Source of the DNA: Nostoc carneum NIES-2107
GTDB taxonomy: Bacteria; Cyanobacteriota; Cyanobacteriia; Cyanobacteriales; Nostocaceae
Assembly: GCA_002368155.1 (NCBI GenBank)
Contig: AP018180.1
Span: forward strand, 248,001-312,000
DNA length: 64,000 nt
Direction: 5' to 3'
The position numbers and the translations under genes were made by a program. Position 1 is the first letter of the stretch, and every line of letters starts with the position of its first letter. This document shows positions 26,395-34,564 of this stretch, piece after piece. The notes below the pieces were generated by a model that made no database searches, was not told where the DNA came from, and worked only from the letters and a program-made list of their open reading frames with translations.

Positions 26395-27249
26395 ATGTTC
26401 AATCAACTGCATAAATATATTCCCAGAATCCCCTCCGAATTGCGTTACAGAATAGATTTAATGCGCCACTCCAGGAAATTACCTGCGCTATCTCCACAAG
26501 ATAAGTTGATTGTTGATACTCTGCGTAAAGAAGGAGTTGTTACTACTTCCTTGCAAGATTTAGCACTTTCCAAAACAGCAGCATTGATGCCATCTGCTGA
26601 AAGCCAGTTAGCTAATATGGAATTAGCTTTAGCTGCTAAATACAAGAATCCACAAAAATTCGGTAGTGTTGAAAATCCAGCTTACCCGCAGATTTTTACT
26701 GTGACAGATTTATCTGAGTTTTATAACTGGGGAAGTGAACAAAGGTTACTGAATATTATCGAAAACTATATCGGTCTACCTATTGCCTTTCAAGGTGTAC
26801 ATTTACGACGAGACTTTGCTAATGATGAGCAATTAACCACAGAATTATGGCATTTAGATGCAGAAGACCGCCGCATGGTTAAGGTAATTATCTACCTCAA
26901 TGATGTGAGTGTAGAAAATGGCCCATTTGAGTATATTCCTAAATCTCAACTGTCATTAATTCAACAGTTGCAAATTCGCTCTAAGATTGTACCCAAAACC
27001 GCAAAAGGTTTAGTAGGTCTGAATGATGCAGAGATAGAAAAAATCGTGCCTAAGTCACTGTGGAAATCATGTCCTGGGAAAGCTGGAAGCATAGTTATTG
27101 CAGATCCCAGAGCTATTTTCCATCACGGTAAACCCCGTACACAATCACGGTCTACTCTGTTTTTTGTGTACACTGCTCAGAATCCTTTACGTCCAGAATG
27201 CTGCAAGCAATATAGCGATCAAACCTTTGCAAGAGTATTGCCAGCTTGA
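26395..27249 (+). CDS. Phytanoyl-CoA dioxygenase (PhyH)-like Fe(II)/2-oxoglutarate oxygenase
   Basis: 284 residues. The facial triad is readable: HLD at His153/Asp155 and the distal His in IFHHGKPR (His243 or 244). The Arg of that motif (Arg248) is placed to hold 2-oxoglutarate. Between them, MVKVIIYLNDVSVENGPFEYIPKS has the jelly-roll strand and the 'ENGP' turn typical of PhyH proteins. The family hydroxylates CoA esters, halogenates or modifies natural products, but no biosynthetic cluster is nearby, so the substrate is open. It is monocistronic. Confidence 0.8.
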   Translation: MFNQLHKYIPRIPSELRYRIDLMRHSRKLPALSPQDKLIVDTLRKEGVVTTSLQDLALSKTAALMPSAESQLANMELALAAKYKNPQKFGSVENPAYPQIFTVTDLSEFYNWGSEQRLLNIIENYIGLPIAFQGVHLRRDFANDEQLTTELWHLDAEDRRMVKVIIYLNDVSVENGPFEYIPKSQLSLIQQLQIRSKIVPKTAKGLVGLNDAEIEKIVPKSLWKSCPGKAGSIVIADPRAIFHHGKPRTQSRSTLFFVYTAQNPLRPECCKQYSDQTFARVLPA

Positions 27250-27402
27250 TCGAGTGATGATTTAAGAATTCGTAATTCGTCGAAGCATCACTCAATCAAA
27301 GGTTGAGTGATGCTTCTCAAACAGTGATTTAGTATTCCGTAAACTGTAGGGTAAGTAATACCCTGATTACTGAAATATTTTACTCTCACTCATATTTACT
27401 CA

Positions 27403-27603
27403 TCATTTCTTCTCATGCTCCTGACGACTGACTTGTTGTAGTACCGGAATGCATTGGTTAATCAGCCAAATTAGTGTTTCTGTCACCGACTCGCCTTTAT
27501 GAATACTATCTGCGGCTTGCATACCTGCTAGTAGAATTTTTAGACTTAGCAACACAGCAATTAATTTTTGACTTATACGAGAATTAGATTTCTTCGCTGA
27601 CAT
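27403..27603 (-). CDS. Small one-helix membrane protein divergent from the NACHT gene
   Basis: 66 residues from the ATG at 27603, which has AAGGTG 6 bases upstream. A longer in-frame reading to 27741 lacks such a site and would run through the intergenic inverted repeat. The protein has a basic N-terminus (MSAKKSNSRISQ) and one hydrophobic helix, KLIAVLLSLKILLAGMQAA (13-31). An amphipathic half with SVTETLIWLINQCIPVLQQV follows. No family was recognised. The head-to-head arrangement with the NACHT gene, with an inverted repeat between, suggests shared regulation. It could be an effector, an inhibitor or unrelated. Confidence 0.5.
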   Translation of the reverse strand: MSAKKSNSRISQKLIAVLLSLKILLAGMQAADSIHKGESVTETLIWLINQCIPVLQQVSRQEHEKK

Positions 27604-27665
27604 TTCAGTCACCTTGTTTTTTGGTTTACAAGGTGAATTATTTTTTTGGGCATTTCCCCAGACAA

Positions 27666-27721
27666 ATTCCCCAAGCAAATCGCTGAGTTTGTCTATAATC
27701 AGCATTAGCTGCTTGGGGAAT
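27666..27721. promoter_or_regulatory. Inverted repeat in the divergent NACHT promoter region (candidate operator)
   Basis: ATTCCCCAAGCA (27666-27677) and TGCTTGGGGAAT (27710-27721) are a perfect 12-bp inverted pair, 32 bases apart. A third related half-site, GGGCATTTCCCCA, lies at about 27647-27659. The repeat is about 54 bases before the NACHT start and about 63 bases from the small ORF start. Confidence 0.5.
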
Positions 27722-27774
27722 CTTGCCCAAAGAAATAGCACGAAAATCTTAATGTTTTGTTTATATTTTCAGAA

Positions 27775-30720
27775 ATGCCCGAAAAACCTAAACGCAAATT
27801 TGGCACGGGAGAAAGGTCTAAACTGAATGTGCTGAGTCTTGTCAAAGCGTTGCTAATTTTGTCAAAGAAAGAATTGCTATTAGAGGAATTAGCCGCTTCA
27901 GCAGTTAAGGTGGAATGGGTTTCAGATAAAGAATTGCAGGTAACTGGTAAATATCAGGCAAAAAACAAGACTGTTGAGGGTACAACTAAACAGGCTTTAT
28001 GGGAACTTGCTGAGAAAACAAATAATTCCTTACTACTTCCCCAACGTCAGCGAGAGAATGCTTCAGTTAATACCGAACAGAGACAAGCTGAGGTAGTGCA
28101 AAATGTATTTGAATATTTGGAAAATTTGGGAATTTGGAAGGATGAACGCCCTGAAAATAAGAATAATACACGATATTGGATATTCACCCTCAACTTAAAA
28201 CATAAAGATGCCTCAATAGAGGAAAATCTAAGAGTAGTTCAAGAGAAATTACAGTTAGAAACAGTACCTCAAATCATAGATACTAAAACTAGCATTGACT
28301 GGCGTGAAGTTTGCACCACTATGCTGCAAAGTCAGCAGGAAGCAGTAAGACTCAGACGCAAAGCAACAGAGCAAGGTTTTGAAATAAATGTTTATGTTCC
28401 CTTGGGGTTGGTGGAACGCAAACAACAGCAGCGCCGCCAGCAAGATGAACAGCCAGACAGAGAAAATGTTTATCAGTTAAGCGAAGAAGTCATTACTAAA
28501 ATCTATGAACATGACGCATTTCTCCGAGAAGTAATTGCACAACAGCCAAGGGGAAATAATCGGCATATTGCTATCATCGGTGAACCAGGAGCAGGTAAGA
28601 CTACTTTATTGAGTACCGTTGCTTCCTTTATCCACAAAAACACTGAAGATTTACCCATATTTATTTCTCTCGCCAATTTACAGGGAAGAACAATTGAGGA
28701 ATATTTAGTTAAGCAATGGCTTCCTGAAGCGATGCGATTGTTTAAATCTGATGTCACGCCAGAAATTGAACGTCAATTAATTGAGTGTTTTGCTAAAGGG
28801 AGAGTTTGGCTACTATTAGATGGCGTGGATGAAATTAGTGAAAATTCACCTGTGCAAGCATTAGCCAAAATTAATCAAGAACTGACAGCATCTCTGAGAC
28901 AGGGACGGGTGATTTTAACTTGTCGGTTAAATGTTTGGGATGCCAAAGTTAGTCATCCACTCACAGGGTTTAATACTTATAAAACGCAAGAGTTTCAAAC
29001 AGAACAAATTTATGACTTTATTCAGCAGTGGTTTGAGAGGGCTGGCAATTTACCAAAAGGGAAGATACTACAAGCAAAATTAAAAGCAACCAAACATAAA
29101 AATATTCGTAAATTTGTCAAAAATCCTCTGCGATTGTCGCTGTTGTGTCAAACATTCGATTTAGATAAGCAGGGAGAATTACCAAAAACAAAAGCTGCAC
29201 TTTACCAGAGATTTACTCGCTATTTTTATGAATGGAAGTCAGAGTTATTTCCTGAATTGTATCAATCTGATGATCTGAAGGATGAATTACACCAAGCTTT
29301 AAGCAGATTAGCTTTTGCAGGTATTAACAGCAGTGCGAGGTTTCGTTTGCGGCAGGAGTTAGCACATCAAGAAATGGGTGATAAATTACTTAAATTAGCT
29401 TGTGATGTAGGTTGGTTAAATTTAGTAGACAGAAGAGCAATAGATGATGAAAAAGTTTATGCTTTCTTCCACCCTAATTTCCAAGAATATTTTGCAGCCT
29501 TAAAGGTTAATGATTGGCAGAGATATTTTTTTAAACACGTTCCCGATAACCCAGCACAAGGAACCTATCGCGTTTTTGAACCGCAATGGATAGAAGTAAT
29601 CTTGCTGTGGTTCGGAAGAGAAGATGTAAGTAATGAGGCGAAAGAAGCATTTTTTCAAGCTTTGATAGAATTTGATGATGGCTGCGATAATGAATGCTTT
29701 TATTCGTCTCAAGCTTCCCATATAGTGGAAGATGGTCTACAAGAATTTCCCAATAGTATATTAAATAATGCTGTGGAGTATGGAATTGACGAATATGGAG
29801 ATATCGAATATGAACGTTATTTGTATACACTAACCAGCTATGAAAATCCATACTTGTATTCAGAAAATGTTGATATCGATAGCTACATTGATTTATTTCG
29901 ATGGTTAAACATAGTTAACACAGAAACGGAATCTTGGCATCTTTTTGGTGATTGGATTGGTGAAAACAATAATAATATAAAATTTCTTGATTATTTAGTA
30001 AAAAGATTACAAATTAAATATCAAAATCTAAACGAATTAATATTATTTTTAGGAGAATCAATAAAAAGTTGTAATAATTTACTGCGACTAGCAATTATTC
30101 AAAGTTTAAAAGAACTGATAAATGAGAAAAAATTGTCTAACGAAAATTTGTCATTAATTATTTATCACTTTAAAGAATATCCTGGAATTATTTATAATTG
30201 TGCCTTAAATATGGGCTATCCAGATTTCTATAATGCTTGGCATCAGCTAATTAATGAAAGCGCAAACATAAATATTCAAGAAGTAAGTCTTAGCCATCTT
30301 GACTTACCTCAACACTTGCAAGCTGCAATTAACAATGAATCTCAACTTAGCCAAAGCATTCACTTAATCTGTATCGACACCAGCAAATTTATTGAGCTAG
30401 ATAATCCAGCCAGCAAAATTTACACTGCCATCGTTAAAGCTGGCTGTCCTAAAAGTCTAGATAGTACACCAAAAACAATGGTGGAATTGCAAACTTATTG
30501 GGATTTGCTAGAAACTGACAAGCACGTAGTATTAGTTTTTCACCCAGGCACAACTAATACTACAGGCGAGATAACATACAGTGATGTGTTTCTCAATGCT
30601 ATTAGCAAATTTGAAGGTGCAATTTGTTTTATTAGTAACCCCATACCAAACTACAACCTCAGAGTCTTTGCACCTAACCAAGCAGTTGATGATGTTTTAG
30701 AATGGTTGCGGGTGTTATGA
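27775..30720 (+). CDS. NACHT-domain NTPase (NLR-like, candidate anti-phage protein)
   Basis: About 981 residues from the ATG at 27775 (987 from 27757; neither has a good ribosome site). Numbered from 27757, an N-terminal domain (about 10-170) of unknown type starts KPKRKFGTGERSKLNVLS. A linker with INVYVPLGLVERKQ (about 210-223), frequent in cyanobacterial NACHT proteins, follows. The NTPase shows Walker A GEPGAGKTT (275-283) and Walker B VWLLLDGVDEI (350-360). RVILTCR is the sensor strand, and the winged-helix region ends in FFHPNFQEYFAAL (about 569-581). Residues 600-820 are helical. The last 150 residues (SIHLICIDTSKF to the end) form an alpha/beta C-terminal domain like the NCAB type. Bacterial NACHT proteins of this layout protect against phage; the effector here is not identified. 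Confidence 0.88.
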   Translation: MPEKPKRKFGTGERSKLNVLSLVKALLILSKKELLLEELAASAVKVEWVSDKELQVTGKYQAKNKTVEGTTKQALWELAEKTNNSLLLPQRQRENASVNTEQRQAEVVQNVFEYLENLGIWKDERPENKNNTRYWIFTLNLKHKDASIEENLRVVQEKLQLETVPQIIDTKTSIDWREVCTTMLQSQQEAVRLRRKATEQGFEINVYVPLGLVERKQQQRRQQDEQPDRENVYQLSEEVITKIYEHDAFLREVIAQQPRGNNRHIAIIGEPGAGKTTLLSTVASFIHKNTEDLPIFISLANLQGRTIEEYLVKQWLPEAMRLFKSDVTPEIERQLIECFAKGRVWLLLDGVDEISENSPVQALAKINQELTASLRQGRVILTCRLNVWDAKVSHPLTGFNTYKTQEFQTEQIYDFIQQWFERAGNLPKGKILQAKLKATKHKNIRKFVKNPLRLSLLCQTFDLDKQGELPKTKAALYQRFTRYFYEWKSELFPELYQSDDLKDELHQALSRLAFAGINSSARFRLRQELAHQEMGDKLLKLACDVGWLNLVDRRAIDDEKVYAFFHPNFQEYFAALKVNDWQRYFFKHVPDNPAQGTYRVFEPQWIEVILLWFGREDVSNEAKEAFFQALIEFDDGCDNECFYSSQASHIVEDGLQEFPNSILNNAVEYGIDEYGDIEYERYLYTLTSYENPYLYSENVDIDSYIDLFRWLNIVNTETESWHLFGDWIGENNNNIKFLDYLVKRLQIKYQNLNELILFLGESIKSCNNLLRLAIIQSLKELINEKKLSNENLSLIIYHFKEYPGIIYNCALNMGYPDFYNAWHQLINESANINIQEVSLSHLDLPQHLQAAINNESQLSQSIHLICIDTSKFIELDNPASKIYTAIVKAGCPKSLDSTPKTMVELQTYWDLLETDKHVVLVFHPGTTNTTGEITYSDVFLNAISKFEGAICFISNPIPNYNLRVFAPNQAVDDVLEWLRVL

Positions 30721-31136
30721 GATACCCGCATAATGGCTATCTAAACTTGATTATTTACAAATTATTGTTTCTTAGCTCAGGAAAACTTTTTCCTTCGTTA
30801 CCATTGCAGAAGTTTTCGTCACCAATGTTTGCTCTTTCGTGACCAATGCTTATATCTTGGTCACCAAAACAAAAGTTTTACTTATCAAACAATGATTTTG
30901 GTCACCAACGTTTGCTTTTTCGTGACCAACGCTTATATCTTGGTCACCAAAACAAAAGTTTTACTTATCAAACAAAAATTTTGGTCACCAACCTTTGTTC
31001 TTTCGTGACCAATGCTTATGTCTTGGTCAACAAAGCGGAAGTTTTCATCACCAAAGCTTGTATTTTCTCAATCAACGTTATAACGTCTATCTGTAGTCAT
31101 GAGAATTACATACCTTGTGCAAATCTTCTCTTAACC
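30721..31136. other. Non-coding stretch dominated by a tandem repeat array
   Basis: From the NACHT stop to the tRNA-Val terminator. Apart from the tandem array listed separately there is no gene. ORFs seen here are broken by the repeat period. Confidence 0.5.
30802..31078. repeat. 21-bp / 83-bp tandem repeat array with GTSACCAA cores
   Basis: Units of 21 bases begin GTCACCAA or GTGACCAA (for example GTGACCAATGCTTATATCTTG). They group into a higher-order unit of 83 bases (21+21+41), seen from CGTGACC at 30838, 30921 and 31004. The ends are more diverged (GTTACCATT, ATCACCAAAG). Each 21-mer is seven codons, but 83 is not a multiple of three, so no frame stays open. Confidence 0.8.
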
Positions 31137-31179
31137 AAAAAAGACTAGAAGCAACTTTTAAAGTACTTTTAGTCTTTTT
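31137..31179 (-). terminator. Rho-independent terminator of tRNA-Val
   Basis: AAAAAAGACTA and TAGTCTTTTT form a stem of about 9-10 bp with a further inner stem (ACTTTTAAAGT). Read leftward it ends in a T run, 8 bases after the tRNA. Confidence 0.7.
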
Positions 31180-31186
31180 AAAGTGA

Positions 31187-31259
<73 letters not shown>

Positions 31260-31347
31260 GCTCGTTTTCACTCACATTTATAGAATATAGCAAAAGATTT
31301 TGAATCGCGCTAGTATTTTTGAGAAAAAATTTTTGAGAACTTTTTAA

Positions 31348-32013
31348 ATGCCCTCTGGTCGAACCCACGATAGCATTACGCTGTATGCTCTGCCGTTTGT
31401 TGCGGGTGTGACTTTCTGGCAGACTGGCAGTAGCAATGTGACTTTATTCGTTTCCGGCGGGTTTCTGTTTGGTGGGCTGATGTTCGGCCCAGATTTGGAT
31501 ATTTACTCTATTCAATACCAACGCTGGGGCTTCTTGCGCTGGATTTGGCTACCTTATCAAAAAAGTTTACGCCATCGCTCTTTTTTATCCCACGGGCCGA
31601 TTATTGGCACGACGCTACGAGTAGTTTATCTCTGCTGCTTGCTAGCGATCGCCACAATAGTTTTCGTAGCCATTGCCGAAAAGCTCTTAAATACCGCCTC
31701 TCTTTGGCAAAACGTCGGTGGAACAGTCGAGCGATCGCTCACAAGTTACGGTACTGAATTCCTCGCCCTATTCTTAGGCATGGAACTCGGTGCTATGAGC
31801 CATACTCTCAGCGATTGGAGCAATTCCACATACAAGCGAGTCAAAAGGCAAGGTGTTCGGGTGTTGCTTCCTAGTGGCAAAATTAAGAAACGTAAACCCT
31901 ATAAGGCAGGGGGGCAGGGGGCAGGGGGGGGCAGGGGGAGTAGAAGAAGCAGAGGAAGCAGAGGGGCAGAGGGAGCAGGGGGGCAGAGGAAGCAGGGGGG
32001 TAAGGGGAAATAA
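31348..32013 (+). CDS. DUF2227 putative metal-binding membrane protein
   Basis: 221 residues. Potential metal ligands are spread along the conserved part: GRTHD (4-8), FGPDLDIYS (about 46-54), LRHRSFLSHGP (about 74-84) and GAMSHTLSDW (about 147-156). This is the His/Asp pattern of DUF2227. Two hydrophobic segments (about 11-45 and 89-111) suggest membrane association. The last 35 residues (AGGQGAGGGRGSRRSRGSRG...) are Gly/Arg/Ser low complexity encoded by G-rich repeat DNA. That tail is probably a recent extension caused by an STRR-like expansion, and the ancestral end was likely near residue 185. The biochemical role is unknown. Confidence 0.85.
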   Translation: MPSGRTHDSITLYALPFVAGVTFWQTGSSNVTLFVSGGFLFGGLMFGPDLDIYSIQYQRWGFLRWIWLPYQKSLRHRSFLSHGPIIGTTLRVVYLCCLLAIATIVFVAIAEKLLNTASLWQNVGGTVERSLTSYGTEFLALFLGMELGAMSHTLSDWSNSTYKRVKRQGVRVLLPSGKIKKRKPYKAGGQGAGGGRGSRRSRGSRGAEGAGGQRKQGGKGK

Positions 32014-32016
32014 CAA

Positions 32017-32046
32017 ATGTCCAATGCCCAATGCCCAATGCCCATT
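32017..32046. repeat. STRR-type heptamers CCCAATG
   Basis: Three to four CCCAATG units lie between the DUF2227 stop and mazG, directly continuing the low-complexity end of the upstream gene. Confidence 0.75.
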
Positions 32047-32064
32047 AACCAATAACAAATTACT

Positions 32065-32874
32065 ATGAACGAAAATTTAGCAGCATTACAAGAATTAATT
32101 GATGTGGTGGCAAAATTGCGATCGCCTGATGGTGGTTGTCCTTGGGATTTGGCACAAACGCCAGAAAGTTTGACACCTTATGTAATTGAGGAAGCTTATG
32201 AGGTGGTGGATGCAATTAAGAGTGGCGATCAAAATGCGATCGCAGAGGAATTAGGAGATTTACTCTTACAAGTAGTTTTACAAGCTCAAATTGCAAGTGA
32301 AGCTGGGCAATTCTCTCTGAAAGAAATCGCTGAAGGTATTTCCCAAAAATTAATTCGTCGTCACCCGCATGTATTTGGTGATGTGACAGTGGCGAGTGTC
32401 GATGAGGTACGGCAAAATTGGGAAGAAATTAAAGCCGCAGAAAAGGGCGAACCATCCCCAGAAAATCAAAAACTTAGTACTAAACTCAGCCGCTATGGGC
32501 GTAGCCTTCCCCCATTAACAGCAGCGATGAAGATTTCCCAAAAAGCTGCGGCTGTAGGGTTTGAATGGGAAAATATCGATGGAGTATGGGAAAAATTTCA
32601 TGAAGAGTTAGGCGAATTTCAACAGGCTTTAGCCGCAGAAACAAAAGAGGCACAAGAAGCAGAATTAGGCGATTTACTATTTGCAATTATTCAGCTAGCC
32701 CGTTGGCATAATCTCGATCCTAGTGCTGGATTGCAAGGTACAAATCAGCGATTTATCCAACGGTTACAAAAAATGGAGGCAGTTGTTAACCGCCCCCTTT
32801 CGGATTACAGCTTACAGGAGTTGGAAAGTTTGTGGCAACAAGCAAAAGCTCAAATTGCACAGGAAGGCACATAA
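32065..32874 (+). CDS. mazG: Nucleoside triphosphate pyrophosphohydrolase MazG
   Basis: Hydrolyses (d)NTPs to the monophosphate and PPi, a house-cleaning and stringent-response modulating role. The 269-residue length fits the two-domain form. The N-terminal MazG domain has the EExxE...ExxD metal motif in EEAYEVVDAI (about 33-42) and EELGDLLLQVVL (about 54-65). A second, diverged domain carries EELGEFQQAL and EAELGDLLFAIIQLARW (about 196-212). The start is ATG, 51 bases after the DUF2227 stop. It may be read through from that gene. Confidence 0.94.
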   Translation: MNENLAALQELIDVVAKLRSPDGGCPWDLAQTPESLTPYVIEEAYEVVDAIKSGDQNAIAEELGDLLLQVVLQAQIASEAGQFSLKEIAEGISQKLIRRHPHVFGDVTVASVDEVRQNWEEIKAAEKGEPSPENQKLSTKLSRYGRSLPPLTAAMKISQKAAAVGFEWENIDGVWEKFHEELGEFQQALAAETKEAQEAELGDLLFAIIQLARWHNLDPSAGLQGTNQRFIQRLQKMEAVVNRPLSDYSLQELESLWQQAKAQIAQEGT

Positions 32875-32875
32875 T

Positions 32876-32907
32876 AATTCGTAATTCGTAATTCGTAATT
32901 CGTAATT
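32876..32907. repeat. STRR-type heptamer TTCGTAA x4
   Basis: Four perfect AATTCGT units directly after the mazG stop. The same heptamer recurs after ftsH at 41988-42016. Confidence 0.9.
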
Positions 32908-32976
32908 ACAGAGGTAGATGCGATATTATTGCCTTCCATTTATTCATCACTGCAAGTTGTGATTGTTTGGCAGAAC

Positions 32977-34191
32977 TTAAGGTTTTTTAACATCAAACCA
33001 CTTATCATAAAGCGATTGATAAGTGCCATCTTCTCTCAGGCTTAACAATGCACTATTAATTTGTTTGCGGTAAGTACTGTTATTTGGTAAGACAATACCG
33101 TAGTTTTCTTCACGGAACACACTACCAACAACTTCTACTTTACCTTGGCCCTCATGAGCCGCATAAAACAGAAGTACGGGAGCATCAAATACTACAGCAT
33201 CCGCTTTTTTATTTTGCAGAGCCTTGTAAGCTTCCTCAATTTTCGGAACTTCTAGGGTGGAAATATTGTGTTCTTTGAGATATTTTGCGGCTGTACTTCC
33301 AGATGTTGTTGCTACTAGCTTACCGGGTAAATCATCAACACTTCTAATATCTCCTTGAAGTTGCTGTACAGTTAGCGATGTAGTAGCTGCGGCTGTGAAG
33401 TAGGCAACAAACAACACACCAATAAACATCCAAATAATGGCGATAAAACGTCCTACTACTCCTTTAGGCATTTCGTCAGCTTGGGTTGCTAATGTGGCTG
33501 CAGCCCACCAACAAGCTTTAAAAATACCAGGGAAGTATGATTTATCAATCATGCCTTCTTTGTGATTGCGTTCGGACAGCCAAATAACATGAGCTGCTAC
33601 TACAATCAATAGCAGTGCAATGCCAACTACTTGCAAAAGCGAGGCAGAAAAAACCAATTGCAAAATATTAGATAAAGCACCACCATTTGTCTCCGGTGGT
33701 CTTACCATTATTTGCAGCCCAGCAGCAAACATTGGTAAAGAGAAATCAAAATTCTGCTGACGTTCAGCTGTAATAGAAATAGCTGCAATTCCAGCATTTG
33801 CTTTGCCATCCTTAACAGCAGAAAGCAAATCTTGAACATTGGGATATTCAACAAATTTCGAGTTGATACCTAATTTGGTTGCAATACTGCGCCATAAATC
33901 AATACTGAAACCAGATAGTTCACCTTTCTCCGCAAATACAAAGGGTGCTATCACCCTTGTAGCAACTACAAATTCATTTGTTGATGCTTCTTCTGGTTTT
34001 GGCGCTACTTCTGCTGTTGGTGATGGTTCTGGGTTTTGCGCTAGTCCTGGGTGAACTCCCGTTAGCACCACCAACAGCGCTAAAATTCCACCAACTAATA
34101 CTAGCCACAGATGGCGTTTTGGGGAATGCTTGCTTTTGTTCTTACTGTAAAGTCTGTAAAAATAAGCAAACGGTGCGATCGCATTTATCAT
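32977..34191 (-). CDS. GluR0-like ligand-gated ion channel (bacterial ionotropic glutamate receptor)
   Basis: 404 residues. An N-terminal hydrophobic segment (about 29-50) ends AGL-AQ-like and serves as a signal peptide. A solute-binding (SBP_bac_3) lobe S1 covers about 74-165, with the Arg-containing ISITAERQQNFDFS segment typical of amino-acid binding. TM1 is at about 184-205, a pore loop FKACWWAAATLATQADEMP at about 224-242, and TM2 at about 248-272 ending AYFTAAATTSLTVQQL. Lobe S2 then runs to the end. This is the layout of GluR0. The pore lacks the K+-selective TVGYG of GluR0 and has TLATQAD, so ion selectivity is probably different. The TM2 end is comparable to the SYTANLAAF gating motif of animal receptors. 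Confidence 0.85.
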   Translation of the reverse strand: MINAIAPFAYFYRLYSKNKSKHSPKRHLWLVLVGGILALLVVLTGVHPGLAQNPEPSPTAEVAPKPEEASTNEFVVATRVIAPFVFAEKGELSGFSIDLWRSIATKLGINSKFVEYPNVQDLLSAVKDGKANAGIAAISITAERQQNFDFSLPMFAAGLQIMVRPPETNGGALSNILQLVFSASLLQVVGIALLLIVVAAHVIWLSERNHKEGMIDKSYFPGIFKACWWAAATLATQADEMPKGVVGRFIAIIWMFIGVLFVAYFTAAATTSLTVQQLQGDIRSVDDLPGKLVATTSGSTAAKYLKEHNISTLEVPKIEEAYKALQNKKADAVVFDAPVLLFYAAHEGQGKVEVVGSVFREENYGIVLPNNSTYRKQINSALLSLREDGTYQSLYDKWFDVKKP

Positions 34192-34564
34192 TGAAACTTT
34201 CTTTAGGTGATATTCAATACCTTTTTATAATTCCCACTTACAAGGCAATATAACTGAATAATCAATGATGAATTGTAAATTCAGATTTGTGGGTAAAATT
34301 AGACACCTAGATTTTACGACACAATAGGGTTTTACAGAGGCGATCGCACTATTAATATTGCACTGTCCACCCAAAAAAATCGTGAAATGAGGGGGTGAAA
34401 TTTTGGAATAGTCAGCCGTATCCTATGAAAACTGCACTTATCCGCCAACTTTCAGCAATTTTTCTCACTCATACCAGTTCACGTAGGATGCGTTAGCGAT
34501 AGCGTAACGCATCAGCTCATAATGAAATTTTTTCAAAAATCAAATCGGATTCCGATATTTAATC
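34192..34564. other. Intergenic region with a REP-like hairpin
   Basis: About 370 bases with no gene. It contains a HIP1 site near 34340 and the hairpin repeat at 34483-34513. Confidence 0.45.
34483..34513. repeat. REP-like hairpin, GTAGGATGCGTTA...TAACGCATC
   Basis: GATGCGTTA and TAACGCATC form a perfect 9-bp stem around GCGATAGCG. A sequence relative (ATGGGTTA/TAACCCAT with the same loop) lies at 55808-55838. Confidence 0.8.

Noticed and set aside
27604-27741. Upstream extension of the small ORF opposite the NACHT gene
   Set aside because: There is no ribosome site at 27741, and it would make the 12-bp inverted repeat coding. The ATG at 27603 has a well-placed AAGGTG. Not fully excluded.
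30802-31078. Possible CRISPR array
   Set aside because: The whole period is repeated, including the would-be spacers, and the conserved core is only 8 bases. No cas genes are nearby.
30846-31148. Rightward 100-codon ORF with VTNxxxx heptads
   Set aside because: It is a by-product of the 21-bp tandem repeats; the 83-bp period breaks the frame and there is no ribosome site.
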